Shown: positions 57,943 to 64,000 of the stretch, one piece after another
Position numbering within the stretch: the first letter of the stretch is position 1
How the letters are laid out: every line of letters starts with the position of its first letter
Assembly: GCA_029259715.1 (NCBI GenBank)
Contig: JAJDEP010000005.1
Location: 1-64,000, forward strand
DNA length: 64,000 nucleotides
Source: Planctomycetota bacterium
GTDB lineage: Bacteria > Planctomycetota > B15-G4
Reading direction: 5' to 3'
The notes under the pieces: generated by a model
What the model was told of the DNA's origin: nothing
What the model saw: the letters and a program-made list of their open reading frames with translations, nothing else
Database searches by the model: none
Position numbers and translations under genes: made by a program

Positions 57943-58628
57943 CGCTGGTCTTCCCGCAGGGCCTTCCAAACGGTGGTCCTCTCCTCGGCCTGGGCCCTGC
58001 GCCAGGCGGAGATCTCTTCGTGGTTCCCGCTCAGCAGCACCTCGGGGACCTCTTGGCCCCGGAAGCTGCGCGGACGTGTGTAGTGGGGGTGGTCGAGCAT
58101 GCCGTCGACGAAGCTGTCCTGACGGGCCGACTCGTCGTCGCCGAGGACGCCCGGGATCAGGCGCGTGGCGGCCTCGATGGTGGCCATCGCCGCCAGCTCT
58201 CCGCCGGACAGCACGAAGTCGCCGATGGAGACCTCGATCCAATCGAAGCTCTGGTGGATGCGCTCGTCGAAGCCTTCGTAGCGCCCGCACAGTCCGAGCC
58301 AGCGGGGCTGCTGCGCCAACCAGGCCGCGCGCTCCTGGTCGAGGGGCGCGCCCTGTGGCGTGAACAGGAGCTTGGGCATGCCATCGAATCCGCCGTCCCG
58401 TGCCGCGAGGGACTCCATCGCGGCGAACACCGGCTCGGGCTTGATGACCATGCCCGGTCCGCCGCCGAAGGGGCGGTCGTCGACGCTGCGGTGGGGATCG
58501 CTGGTCTGCTCGCGGAAGTCGTGCAACGTGACATCGAGCAGGCCCTTGCGGCGCGCGATGCCCACGATGCTCTCGTCGAGGAAGTTCTCGAAGAGCCGCG
58601 GGAAGAGGGTGAGGATCTGGACCTGCAC
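57939..58628 (-). CDS. trmD: tRNA (guanine37-N1)-methyltransferase
   Basis: 229 aa from GTG 58628, the first usable start before VQVQILTLFPRLFENFLDESI. SPOUT trefoil knot: DRPFGGGPGMVIKPEPVFAA, LCGRYEGFDERI, EVSIGDFVLSGGELAAMATIEA and RLIPGVLGDDES. Methylates G37 of tRNAs to prevent frameshifting. rpsP and rimM, normally upstream, are absent here. A well-formed promoter lies upstream (58761-58788), so trmD is first in this operon. Confidence 0.95.
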   Translation of the reverse strand: MQVQILTLFPRLFENFLDESIVGIARRKGLLDVTLHDFREQTSDPHRSVDDRPFGGGPGMVIKPEPVFAAMESLAARDGGFDGMPKLLFTPQGAPLDQERAAWLAQQPRWLGLCGRYEGFDERIHQSFDWIEVSIGDFVLSGGELAAMATIEAATRLIPGVLGDDESARQDSFVDGMLDHPHYTRPRSFRGQEVPEVLLSGNHEEISAWRRAQAEERTTVWKALREDQR

Positions 58629-58760
58629 GTCGGAAACCTGCGGAACGAGTGCCGAAGAGTGAGAAGCCCGTGGGGGCCGCACGTCCTCGCCGGGACGCGC
58701 ACCTCGCGCTCGCCGCGGGTCCCAAATCCATGGGACTTCGCAGGTTACGCAGAACCGCCT

Positions 58761-58788
58761 AGTGTAAATTCGCCCCTGACGAGGTCAA
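58761..58788 (-). promoter_or_regulatory. sigma70-type promoter for trmD-rplS-secDF
   Basis: Minus strand TTGACC, 16 bp, TACACT, close to consensus and placed about 130 bp upstream of trmD in the divergent region with ribE. The leader contains a stem GTCCCA-AATCCA-TGGGAC (58718-58735). The best-looking promoter in the window. Confidence 0.6.
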
Positions 58789-58892
58789 CCCGTGAGCAGG
58801 GCCCTCCTGGCCTGAATTCGGCCGGGGCGCTGCCCACCCCGGTCGAACCGCTTCCGCGCCACCCCGAACCCCGTAAAGTCCTGACCCGAACC

Positions 58893-59516
58893 ATGTTCAG
58901 CGGCATCGTCGAGACCACCTGCAGCGTCACAGCCGTCGAGGATCGGGGGGCCAGCCGCCGGTTGCGCCTCGACCTCGATCCCTTGACCGTCCTCGACGGG
59001 GCCGACCCGGGCGGACCCGTGGGCCTCGGCGACAGCGTGGCCATCAACGGCGTCTGCCTCACCGTGGCGGCTCTGGAAGGCGGATCGGCGGACTTCGATG
59101 TGGTCTCCGAGACCCTCGCCTGCACCAGCCTGGGCACCCTCGCCGTCGGCGATCGGGTCAACGTCGAGCGGGCCTTGCGCTACGGCCAGCGGGTCGACGG
59201 GCACCTGGTCCAGGGGCACGTGGAGAGCACCGGCCGGGTGCAGTCGGTGGAGGTCCAGGCGGGCCAGACCTGGTTCACCGTCCGTTGCGGTCCCGAGTTC
59301 GCAGCCCGCTGCCTGCCCAAGGGGTCGGTGGCCATCGACGGGGTCAGCCTGACCATCGCCGAACTGGGCGACGAGACCGTGTCGGTGGCGCTCGTGCCGC
59401 ACACGTTGCAGCGCACCAGCCTCGGAGCGCGGGCGTCCGGCGATACGGTCAACCTCGAGGCCGACCTGATGGGACAGTGGGTGCTCGCCGCGGTGGCGCG
59501 CGGCGGCGTCGGCTAG
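58893..59516 (+). CDS. ribE: riboflavin synthase alpha subunit
   Basis: 207 aa from ATG 58893. Two lumazine-binding barrels in tandem: MFSGIVETTCSV, GDSVAINGVCLTVAAL and LACTSLGTLAVGDRVNVERALR (first), then GHLVQGHVESTGRVQSV, GSVAIDGVSLTIAEL and LQRTSLGARASGDTVNLEADLMG (second). Dismutates two 6,7-dimethyl-8-ribityllumazine molecules to riboflavin. Monocistronic here; other rib genes are not adjacent. Followed by a stem-loop. Confidence 0.95.
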   Translation: MFSGIVETTCSVTAVEDRGASRRLRLDLDPLTVLDGADPGGPVGLGDSVAINGVCLTVAALEGGSADFDVVSETLACTSLGTLAVGDRVNVERALRYGQRVDGHLVQGHVESTGRVQSVEVQAGQTWFTVRCGPEFAARCLPKGSVAIDGVSLTIAELGDETVSVALVPHTLQRTSLGARASGDTVNLEADLMGQWVLAAVARGGVG

Positions 59517-59530
59517 CCGCACCGCCCGGG

Positions 59531-59555
59531 CCCGCCGACGGAGGCTGTCGGCGGG
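59531..59555. terminator. hairpin between convergent ribE and SDR genes
   Basis: CCCGCCGAC-GGAGGCT-GTCGGCGGG: 9-bp perfect stem with a 7-nt loop, 14 bp after ribE and 29 bp from the stop of the convergent gene. Probable bidirectional terminator; no T-run. Confidence 0.55.
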
Positions 59556-59584
59556 GCGCGGCGACCCAGCGCCGCTTGCAGGAC

Positions 59585-60493
59585 TCAGCGCCGCGCGAAA
59601 GTGGCGGTGAGTCCCTGCTTGAGCGACCGCGGGGCGTAGCCGAGCTCTTCGATGGCCTCGCTGCTGTCGACGGAGTGATCGGCCAGGTGGAAGTGCAGCA
59701 CCGAGAGGGGACGGTGCTTACCCACCAGGGCGAGGGCCCGGGCCACGAGTCCCCACAGGAACAGCGGCACCGAGCGGATGCGTCCGGCGCCGCCGCTCGC
59801 GTCGCGCACGGCGTAGCGGAAGTTGCACACCGACAGAGGGGTCGAGCCGCCGAGGCGGAAGGTGCGCCCTTCGAGGCCGTCGCCCTCGGCTGCGGCCACC
59901 AGGGCCGCGGCGACGTCGTCGACGTACGCGGGCTGGATCAGGGCCGAGCCGCCGTCGGGCAACCACATGGTCCCCTCGCGCATGCGCCGCACGAGGTTCG
60001 GCGTGTGGTTGGGATCGCCGGCGCCGTAGATCAGGGTCGGTCGCATGATCACGAAGGGCAGCTCGGAGGCCCGCACGACGGCCTCGGCCTCCAGCTTCGA
60101 CTCGCTGTAGGGCGTCGGCGGGATGTCCTCCACCGAGAAGGACGACACGAACACGAGCCGGGCCGGATCGGTGCCGGATTCCAGGGCGAGCTGCTCGAGG
60201 GCGGCCACCAGGTTGGCGGTGCCGGTGACGTTGACGTTGTGCAGGTGCGGGTCGGTGTCGCTCACCACCGCCGCCGCGTGGATGACCACGTCGGGCTGGG
60301 CCACGGACAGGTGTCGCGGCAGCGAGGCCGTGTCGGTGATGTCGCCCTCGACCCACTCGACGGCTGGCGTCAGGTCAGCCGGGCGCTCGCCCCGACTGAG
60401 CACGACCACCTCGTGACCACGGGCGAGCGCCTGCTCGACCGTGCGACGGCCCAGAAATCCCGATCCTCCGGTGACGAACACTCTCACGCCCAC
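59585..60493 (-). CDS. NAD-dependent epimerase/dehydratase (extended SDR)
   Basis: About 302 aa from GTG 60493 (or GTG 60487), immediately before the cofactor loop RVFVTGGSGFLGRRTVEQAL; the track start adds an Arg-rich stretch. Further motifs: VVIHAAAVVSDTDPHLHNVNVTGTANL, FVSSFSVEDIPPTPYSESKLEAEAVV (YxxxK) and PTLIYGAGDPNHTPNLVRRM. Sugar-nucleotide or sterol-type substrate unknown. Faces the glycosyltransferase operon divergently (promoter region 60494-60679). Confidence 0.8.
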   Translation of the reverse strand: MGVRVFVTGGSGFLGRRTVEQALARGHEVVVLSRGERPADLTPAVEWVEGDITDTASLPRHLSVAQPDVVIHAAAVVSDTDPHLHNVNVTGTANLVAALEQLALESGTDPARLVFVSSFSVEDIPPTPYSESKLEAEAVVRASELPFVIMRPTLIYGAGDPNHTPNLVRRMREGTMWLPDGGSALIQPAYVDDVAAALVAAAEGDGLEGRTFRLGGSTPLSVCNFRYAVRDASGGAGRIRSVPLFLWGLVARALALVGKHRPLSVLHFHLADHSVDSSEAIEELGYAPRSLKQGLTATFARR

Positions 60494-60541
60494 ATGGCCG
60501 CGCTGTCGCCGGCGCCTCCTCCCGTCAGGGTTCCTCGGTGA

Positions 60542-60570
60542 TTGGATCACCGCAGGGGTGCTGCTAGCCT
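60542..60570 (+). promoter_or_regulatory. candidate promoter for the GT-GT-phosphatase operon
   Basis: TTGGAT, 17 bp, TAGCCT, about 110 bp upstream of GTG 60680. Moderate match to sigma70 consensus; the leader after it contains short stems (ccggcgagccgg, tgcgggacgca) of unknown role. Confidence 0.35.
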
Positions 60571-60679
60571 CATCCTCACATCAGCTTGCCAAAAAGCCCG
60601 GATTCGCCCCCAGCCCGAATGGGCGCCGCACCGTCCCGGCGAGCCGGATGCGGGACGCAGCAACCCCGGGAGGAATGAC

Positions 60680-61852
60680 GTGCGAGTGTTGCAGGTCATG
60701 GAGTGCACCATCGGGGGCACGCGGCGCCACCTGCGCGATCTGTGCCACGGTCTGCTCCGACGCGGCGTGCAGCTGCAGGTGGCCTGCGCCGCCCTGCGCG
60801 AGCCGGCGGTGCGGAAGGACATGGCGGGTTGGGCAGCCGCCGGCGCCGAGGTCACCGAGGTGCCCATGGTGCGGGCCATCCGGCCCCTCACCGATCTGAG
60901 CCACGCCGCCCACCTGGGCCGACTCATGGCCGGGCGGGACCTCGACGTGGTCCACACCCATTCGAGCAAGGCGGGAGCCCTGGGACGCGTCGCGGCCCTG
61001 ATGCGCAGCGGCGCGGCCCGGATCCACACGCCCCACACCTTCGCCTTCGCCTTCGAGGGCGGGGTCGGGCAGGGGGGCGAGGCGGCCGGGCCCCGGGGCC
61101 TGATCCTCTCGACGGAGCGGCTCCTCGGTCGTTTCACCCAACGCATGCTGCACGTCTCCGAAGGCGAGCGGGAGGACGGTCAGCAGCTCGGCATCATCGC
61201 TCGGGGTCGCACCCGGGTGGTGCCCAACGGCATCGATCCGACGGAATTCGCCCGGCCGACGGGGGGGCCGGCCCTGCGCGCCGAGCTGGGCATCCCCGAC
61301 GGCGCGCCGGTGGTGGGATCGGTGGGGCTGCTCAACGACGCCAAGGGCTACGACGTGCTGCTCGATGCCCTCGCGCTCATGGACCGCGACGTCCATGCCG
61401 TCGTGCTCGGCCACGGGGAGCGGGAGCAGGCCCTCACCGAGCGGGCGCACCGACTCGGGCTGGCCGAGCGCTGGCACCTGGCCGGTTGGCGTGACGAGGT
61501 GCACTCAGCCCACGACGCCTTCGACGTGTTCGTGCTCAGCTCGCGTTGGGAAGGCATGAGCTACGCCCTGATGGAGGCCATGGCCGCCGGACTGCCCTGC
61601 GTCTCCACTGCGGTCAACGGGAGCGACACTTTGCTGGGCGGCGAGGACGGGCGCGACCCGCCGTGCGGCGCACTCGTCCCGCGGGAGGACCCGGCGGCGT
61701 TGGCCGCAGCCCTCACCGGTCTGCTGGCCGACCGCGCGCGGGCCGCCGAGTGGGGCAGCCGTTCTGCCGCGCGCATCGCGCAGCGCTTCACCCTCGAGCA
61801 CATGCTCGACCGGACCCTCGCTGTTTACGAGGACGTGGCGACGAGCTCATGA
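60680..61852 (+). CDS. family 4 glycosyltransferase
   Basis: 390 aa from GTG 60680 (GGGAGGA 6 nt upstream, a strong SD). GT-B: VLQVMECTIGGTRRHLRDLC, VVHTHSSKAGALGRVAALMRSG, SEGEREDGQQLGIIARGRTRVVPNGID, VGSVGLLNDAKGYDVLLDAL, FDVFVLSSRWEGMSYALMEAMA and AGLPCVSTAVNGSDTLLGGED. Leads a small operon with another GT4, a tyrosine phosphatase and a membrane protein. Target glycan unknown. Confidence 0.85.
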   Translation: MRVLQVMECTIGGTRRHLRDLCHGLLRRGVQLQVACAALREPAVRKDMAGWAAAGAEVTEVPMVRAIRPLTDLSHAAHLGRLMAGRDLDVVHTHSSKAGALGRVAALMRSGAARIHTPHTFAFAFEGGVGQGGEAAGPRGLILSTERLLGRFTQRMLHVSEGEREDGQQLGIIARGRTRVVPNGIDPTEFARPTGGPALRAELGIPDGAPVVGSVGLLNDAKGYDVLLDALALMDRDVHAVVLGHGEREQALTERAHRLGLAERWHLAGWRDEVHSAHDAFDVFVLSSRWEGMSYALMEAMAAGLPCVSTAVNGSDTLLGGEDGRDPPCGALVPREDPAALAAALTGLLADRARAAEWGSRSAARIAQRFTLEHMLDRTLAVYEDVATSS

Positions 61853-61865
61853 AGGGCCGACCGAC

Positions 61866-62990
61866 GTGAAGATCCTGCACGTGATCACGACCCTCGGCGT
61901 GGGCGGCGCCGAGAAGCACCTGCTCTGGCTGGTGGGCGGGCAGCTGGATGCCGGACACGACGTCAGCGTGATCTACCTGAAGGGCGGCGGCGAGCTGGCC
62001 GGCGGCTTCTCCGCGCTGGGTGTGTCGCTGAGGATGGTGCCCTGGGATCGCCCCGACCCCTTCTCCCTGCGGCGCGCGGTGAAGGAGCTGGCGGTGTTCA
62101 TCGATCAGTGGCAGCCGGACATCGTGCACACCCATCTGCTCAAAGCCGACACGGTGGGCACCCTCGCCGCCCGCCGCGCTGGCGTGGACGCCATCGTCTC
62201 GAGCAAGCACAACGACGAGCGGGCCCTGCTGCGTTGGCCGGTGGGGGCCATCCACGGGTGGCTCGCCAAGCGCATGGTGCGCACCATCGCCCTGTCCGAT
62301 TGCGTCGCCGCATTCACGGCGGAGCACGGGCGGGTCGACCCCGGGCGGATCCGGCGCATCTACTACGGCGTCGACGCCGAGCGGCTGCAGCCGACCCACG
62401 ACCGCGCCGCCGTGCGTCGCCTGATCGGCCTCGACGACGACGCGCCCGTGGCGATCTGCGTCGGCCGGCTCGCGCTCCAGAAGGACCACGCCACGCTGCT
62501 GGCCGCCCTGGCCGAGGGGCCGCCCCAGCTCGTGCTGCTGCTGGTGGGCGGCGACCCGTTCGGTGACGGCATGCCGCGCCTGCAGGAGCGGGCCGAGGAG
62601 CTCGGCGTCGTGGACCGGGTGCGCTTCCTGGGCATCCGCCACGACGTGCCCGACCTGCTGGGGGCCAGCGACGTCTTCGTGCTCTCGTCCCTGTGGGAGG
62701 GGCTCGGGCTCGTGTTGCTCGAGGCCATGGCGGTGGGACTGCCCATCGTCGCCACCGGTGTCTCCGCCATCCCCGAGGTGGTGCAAGACGGCGTGACCGG
62801 CTGGCTGGTCCCGCCCGCGGACCCGGCGGCTCTGGCCGCGGCCCTGGAGACCAGCCTCGCCGATCCGGCGGAGCGGCGACGGCGCGGCGAGGCCGGCCGC
62901 CAACGACTGCTGGAACACTTCGCCCTGCCCCGGATGATGGCGGAGATCGAGGCGGTCTATGTCGAGGTCCTGGACGAGGTGGCACGGTGA
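61866..62990 (+). CDS. family 4 glycosyltransferase
   Basis: 374 aa from GTG 61866. GT-B: ILHVITTLGVGGAEKHLLWLV, IVHTHLLKADTVGTLAARRAG, VSSKHNDERALLRWPVGAI, RIRRIYYGVDAERLQP, AICVGRLALQKDHATLLAAL and SDVFVLSSLWEGLGLVLLEAMA (E-x7-E). Directly follows the first GT4 (13 bp) and overlaps the phosphatase gene by 4 bp (GTGA). Confidence 0.85.
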   Translation: MKILHVITTLGVGGAEKHLLWLVGGQLDAGHDVSVIYLKGGGELAGGFSALGVSLRMVPWDRPDPFSLRRAVKELAVFIDQWQPDIVHTHLLKADTVGTLAARRAGVDAIVSSKHNDERALLRWPVGAIHGWLAKRMVRTIALSDCVAAFTAEHGRVDPGRIRRIYYGVDAERLQPTHDRAAVRRLIGLDDDAPVAICVGRLALQKDHATLLAALAEGPPQLVLLLVGGDPFGDGMPRLQERAEELGVVDRVRFLGIRHDVPDLLGASDVFVLSSLWEGLGLVLLEAMAVGLPIVATGVSAIPEVVQDGVTGWLVPPADPAALAAALETSLADPAERRRRGEAGRQRLLEHFALPRMMAEIEAVYVEVLDEVAR

Positions 62991-63526
62991 GCAACAGCGA
63001 CGACGCAGCCCGGCGGGGCGATGAGGTGCCGATCCAGGCGGCCGCGGCCCGGCGCTCGGTGATCACCGTGTGCTCGGGCAACATCTGCCGCTCGCCCATG
63101 GCGTCGGCCTTCCTGCGTGTGCACCTGGCGGACCGGGGCTTCTCCAATGTCGAGGTCATCTCGGCGGGGACCCACGCCCTGGTGGGCCGCCCGGCCATGC
63201 GCGAGGCCCGCTCGGCGGTGGCGGGCATCCGGGGCGAGGCCGAGTCCCACGAGGCCCGGCAGCTTGACATCGGCATGGCCTCCGACGCGTCCATGATCCT
63301 GTGCGCGACGACGGCGCACCGTCGGCACATCCTTTCGTGGTGGCCCGACCTGCCGCCCGAGAAGGTGCGGCTGTTCAACGACACCATCCGCGGCTCGGCG
63401 CCCCTCGACGTCGACGATCCCTACGGCTGGGATCAGGAGGTGTTCAACCTCGCGGCGCGGGTCATCGACCGCGCCATGGAGTCGTGGGCCGACGTGCTGT
63501 CCACCCAGTGGGGCAACGGCCGCTGA
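62987..63526 (+). CDS. low-molecular-weight protein tyrosine phosphatase
   Basis: 179 aa from GTG 62987. P-loop VCSGNICRSPMASAFLRVHL (C-x5-R-S) and general-acid loop DVDDPYGWDQEVF. N-terminal extension of about 20 residues. Family members such as Wzb and EpsP dephosphorylate BY-kinases that control EPS export, so it may act on a kinase outside the window, or on glycosyltransferases. Coupled to the GT4 by GTGA overlap. Confidence 0.9.
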   Translation: MSNSDDAARRGDEVPIQAAAARRSVITVCSGNICRSPMASAFLRVHLADRGFSNVEVISAGTHALVGRPAMREARSAVAGIRGEAESHEARQLDIGMASDASMILCATTAHRRHILSWWPDLPPEKVRLFNDTIRGSAPLDVDDPYGWDQEVFNLAARVIDRAMESWADVLSTQWGNGR

Positions 63527-63546
63527 GCCTGGCGTCCGCGGAATCG

Positions 63547-64000
63547 GTGCTCGCCACCGCCTGGCCGATGGCCAGGGGACCGCTCTTCACAATCATCGTC
63601 ATGACCGTGGTCATGGGGCTGTGGCTCCTGGTCCTCAAGCAGGTGTATCCGCGGCTGGTGGCGTCGAGGCGTTATGGCGTGCCGCCTACGTATGACTCGG
63701 TCACACCGACCCACACCGGTCTCTTCGATCAACGCAGAGGCCTGACGTTTTGCGCCCTTGGTTGCGTGGGCGTGGCACTCGTTACGACCGATGTCCTCGG
63801 GTGGGTCACCGGGGCATCAGTCGCGTCGTTCGAGATCACGGGTGAGGACACGCTTGTCGTCTACGGTTCGCCGTTCATCCAATACCTGCTGGCATTGCTC
63901 GTTGGCGTCCTCTTTGCCCCGGCCCTGACAGCGATGCTGCTCGGTCGCGTTTCCGGCGGTGCCCTGCTCGAGGACGCGCGCGCCGTCTGTTGGCGTACTG
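63547..64000 (+). CDS. membrane protein of unknown function, 3' end outside window
   Basis: Absent from the track because it is open at the right edge. From GTG 63547 (or ATG 63568; CTG 63523 would overlap the phosphatase stop as CTGA) the frame encodes MARGPLFTIIVMTVVMGLWLLVLKQVYPRLV, RRGLTFCALGCVGVALVTTDVLGWVTGASV, and IQYLLALLVGVLFAPALTAM. Helices at about residues 7-28, 65-85 and 105-125. Several codons end in A/T (ttt, ctt, ggt, caa), lower GC3 than neighbours, so its origin may differ. No family recognised from this part. Confidence 0.6.
   Translation, partial: MLATAWPMARGPLFTIIVMTVVMGLWLLVLKQVYPRLVASRRYGVPPTYDSVTPTHTGLFDQRRGLTFCALGCVGVALVTTDVLGWVTGASVASFEITGEDTLVVYGSPFIQYLLALLVGVLFAPALTAMLLGRVSGGALLEDARAVCWRT

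Noticed and set aside
60570-60690. gggacgcagcaaccccggg leader resembling part of a GEMM c-di-GMP riboswitch
   Set aside because: The order of the conserved blocks and the GGTAG..CGGGTTACC half are missing.
1-64000. CRISPR arrays, insertion sequences, prophage or toxin-antitoxin genes
   Set aside because: No direct-repeat/spacer structure, transposase, integrase or phage structural gene was seen.

Overview
High-GC (about 70%) bacterial chromosome fragment with very tight gene packing. Neighbouring genes often overlap by 4 bp (NTGA: the start codon overlaps the stop codon), and GTG and TTG starts are common. A secreted PPC/TPR protein built from near-identical 42-residue repeats, a relic of an FG-GAP repeat gene, a fused SecDF and the general gene style suggest a Planctomycetota-like bacterium. 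This is an inference from gene style; no 16S rRNA or other phylogenetic marker was analysed. No CRISPR array, insertion sequence, phage or rRNA operon is visible. One tRNA (Pro, TGG) is present.

Layout. 1-5.4 kb: ordinary flank with a partial PPC/TPR secreted protein, a DTW-domain tRNA modification enzyme with an extra C-terminal domain, a GNAT, a decayed FG-GAP fragment, a c'-type cytochrome, tRNA-Pro and a secreted protein. 5.5-38.5 kb: a large exopolysaccharide (EPS) locus in several operons on both strands. It holds the Wzx/Wzy machinery: initiating phosphoglycosyltransferase, flippase, O-antigen ligase/polymerase-like protein, a Wzz-type chain-length protein without kinase, a Wza-type lipoprotein and a degenerate CpsD-like ATPase. 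It also holds five glycosyltransferases (counting the WecG type), sugar-nucleotide enzymes (an AlgD-like GDP-mannose dehydrogenase, a LegB-like dehydratase, a nucleotidyltransferase, an SDR and a DegT-type protein) and modification or turnover enzymes (an asparagine-synthase-like protein lacking the glutaminase Cys, four FemAB/BioF2-like GNATs, a polysaccharide deacetylase, a heparinase II/III-like lyase, a PcRGLX/YetA-like lipoprotein and three membrane-anchored SGNH proteins). Gene content resembles exosortase (XrtA) EPS loci, but no exosortase or PEP-CTERM protein is present. The likely product is a uronate-containing polymer that is amidated, acylated or deacetylated and trimmed.

38.6-48 kb: lexA with a previously untracked 26-codon membrane-peptide ORF directly upstream, then nadB, hflX, a LonC-like protease, an M28 peptidase and a GT2. 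48-52.5 kb: a TolC-HlyD-MacB/FtsX-type export operon without an ATPase gene. 52.8-54.5 kb: a monocistronic secreted protein with a strong SD and a textbook terminator, then a coiled-coil anchored protein. 54.5-58.6 kb: trmD-rplS-secDF operon, ending in a 59-aa membrane protein that appears to start at CTG. 58.9-64 kb: ribE, an SDR, and a second small glycan operon (two GT4 enzymes, a low-molecular-weight tyrosine phosphatase and a membrane protein running off the window).

Most promising for new biology: the membrane peptide encoded with lexA and the inverted repeat upstream of it; the EPS locus with its Cys-less amidotransferase flanked by twin GNATs; and the CTG-initiated small protein coupled to secDF.
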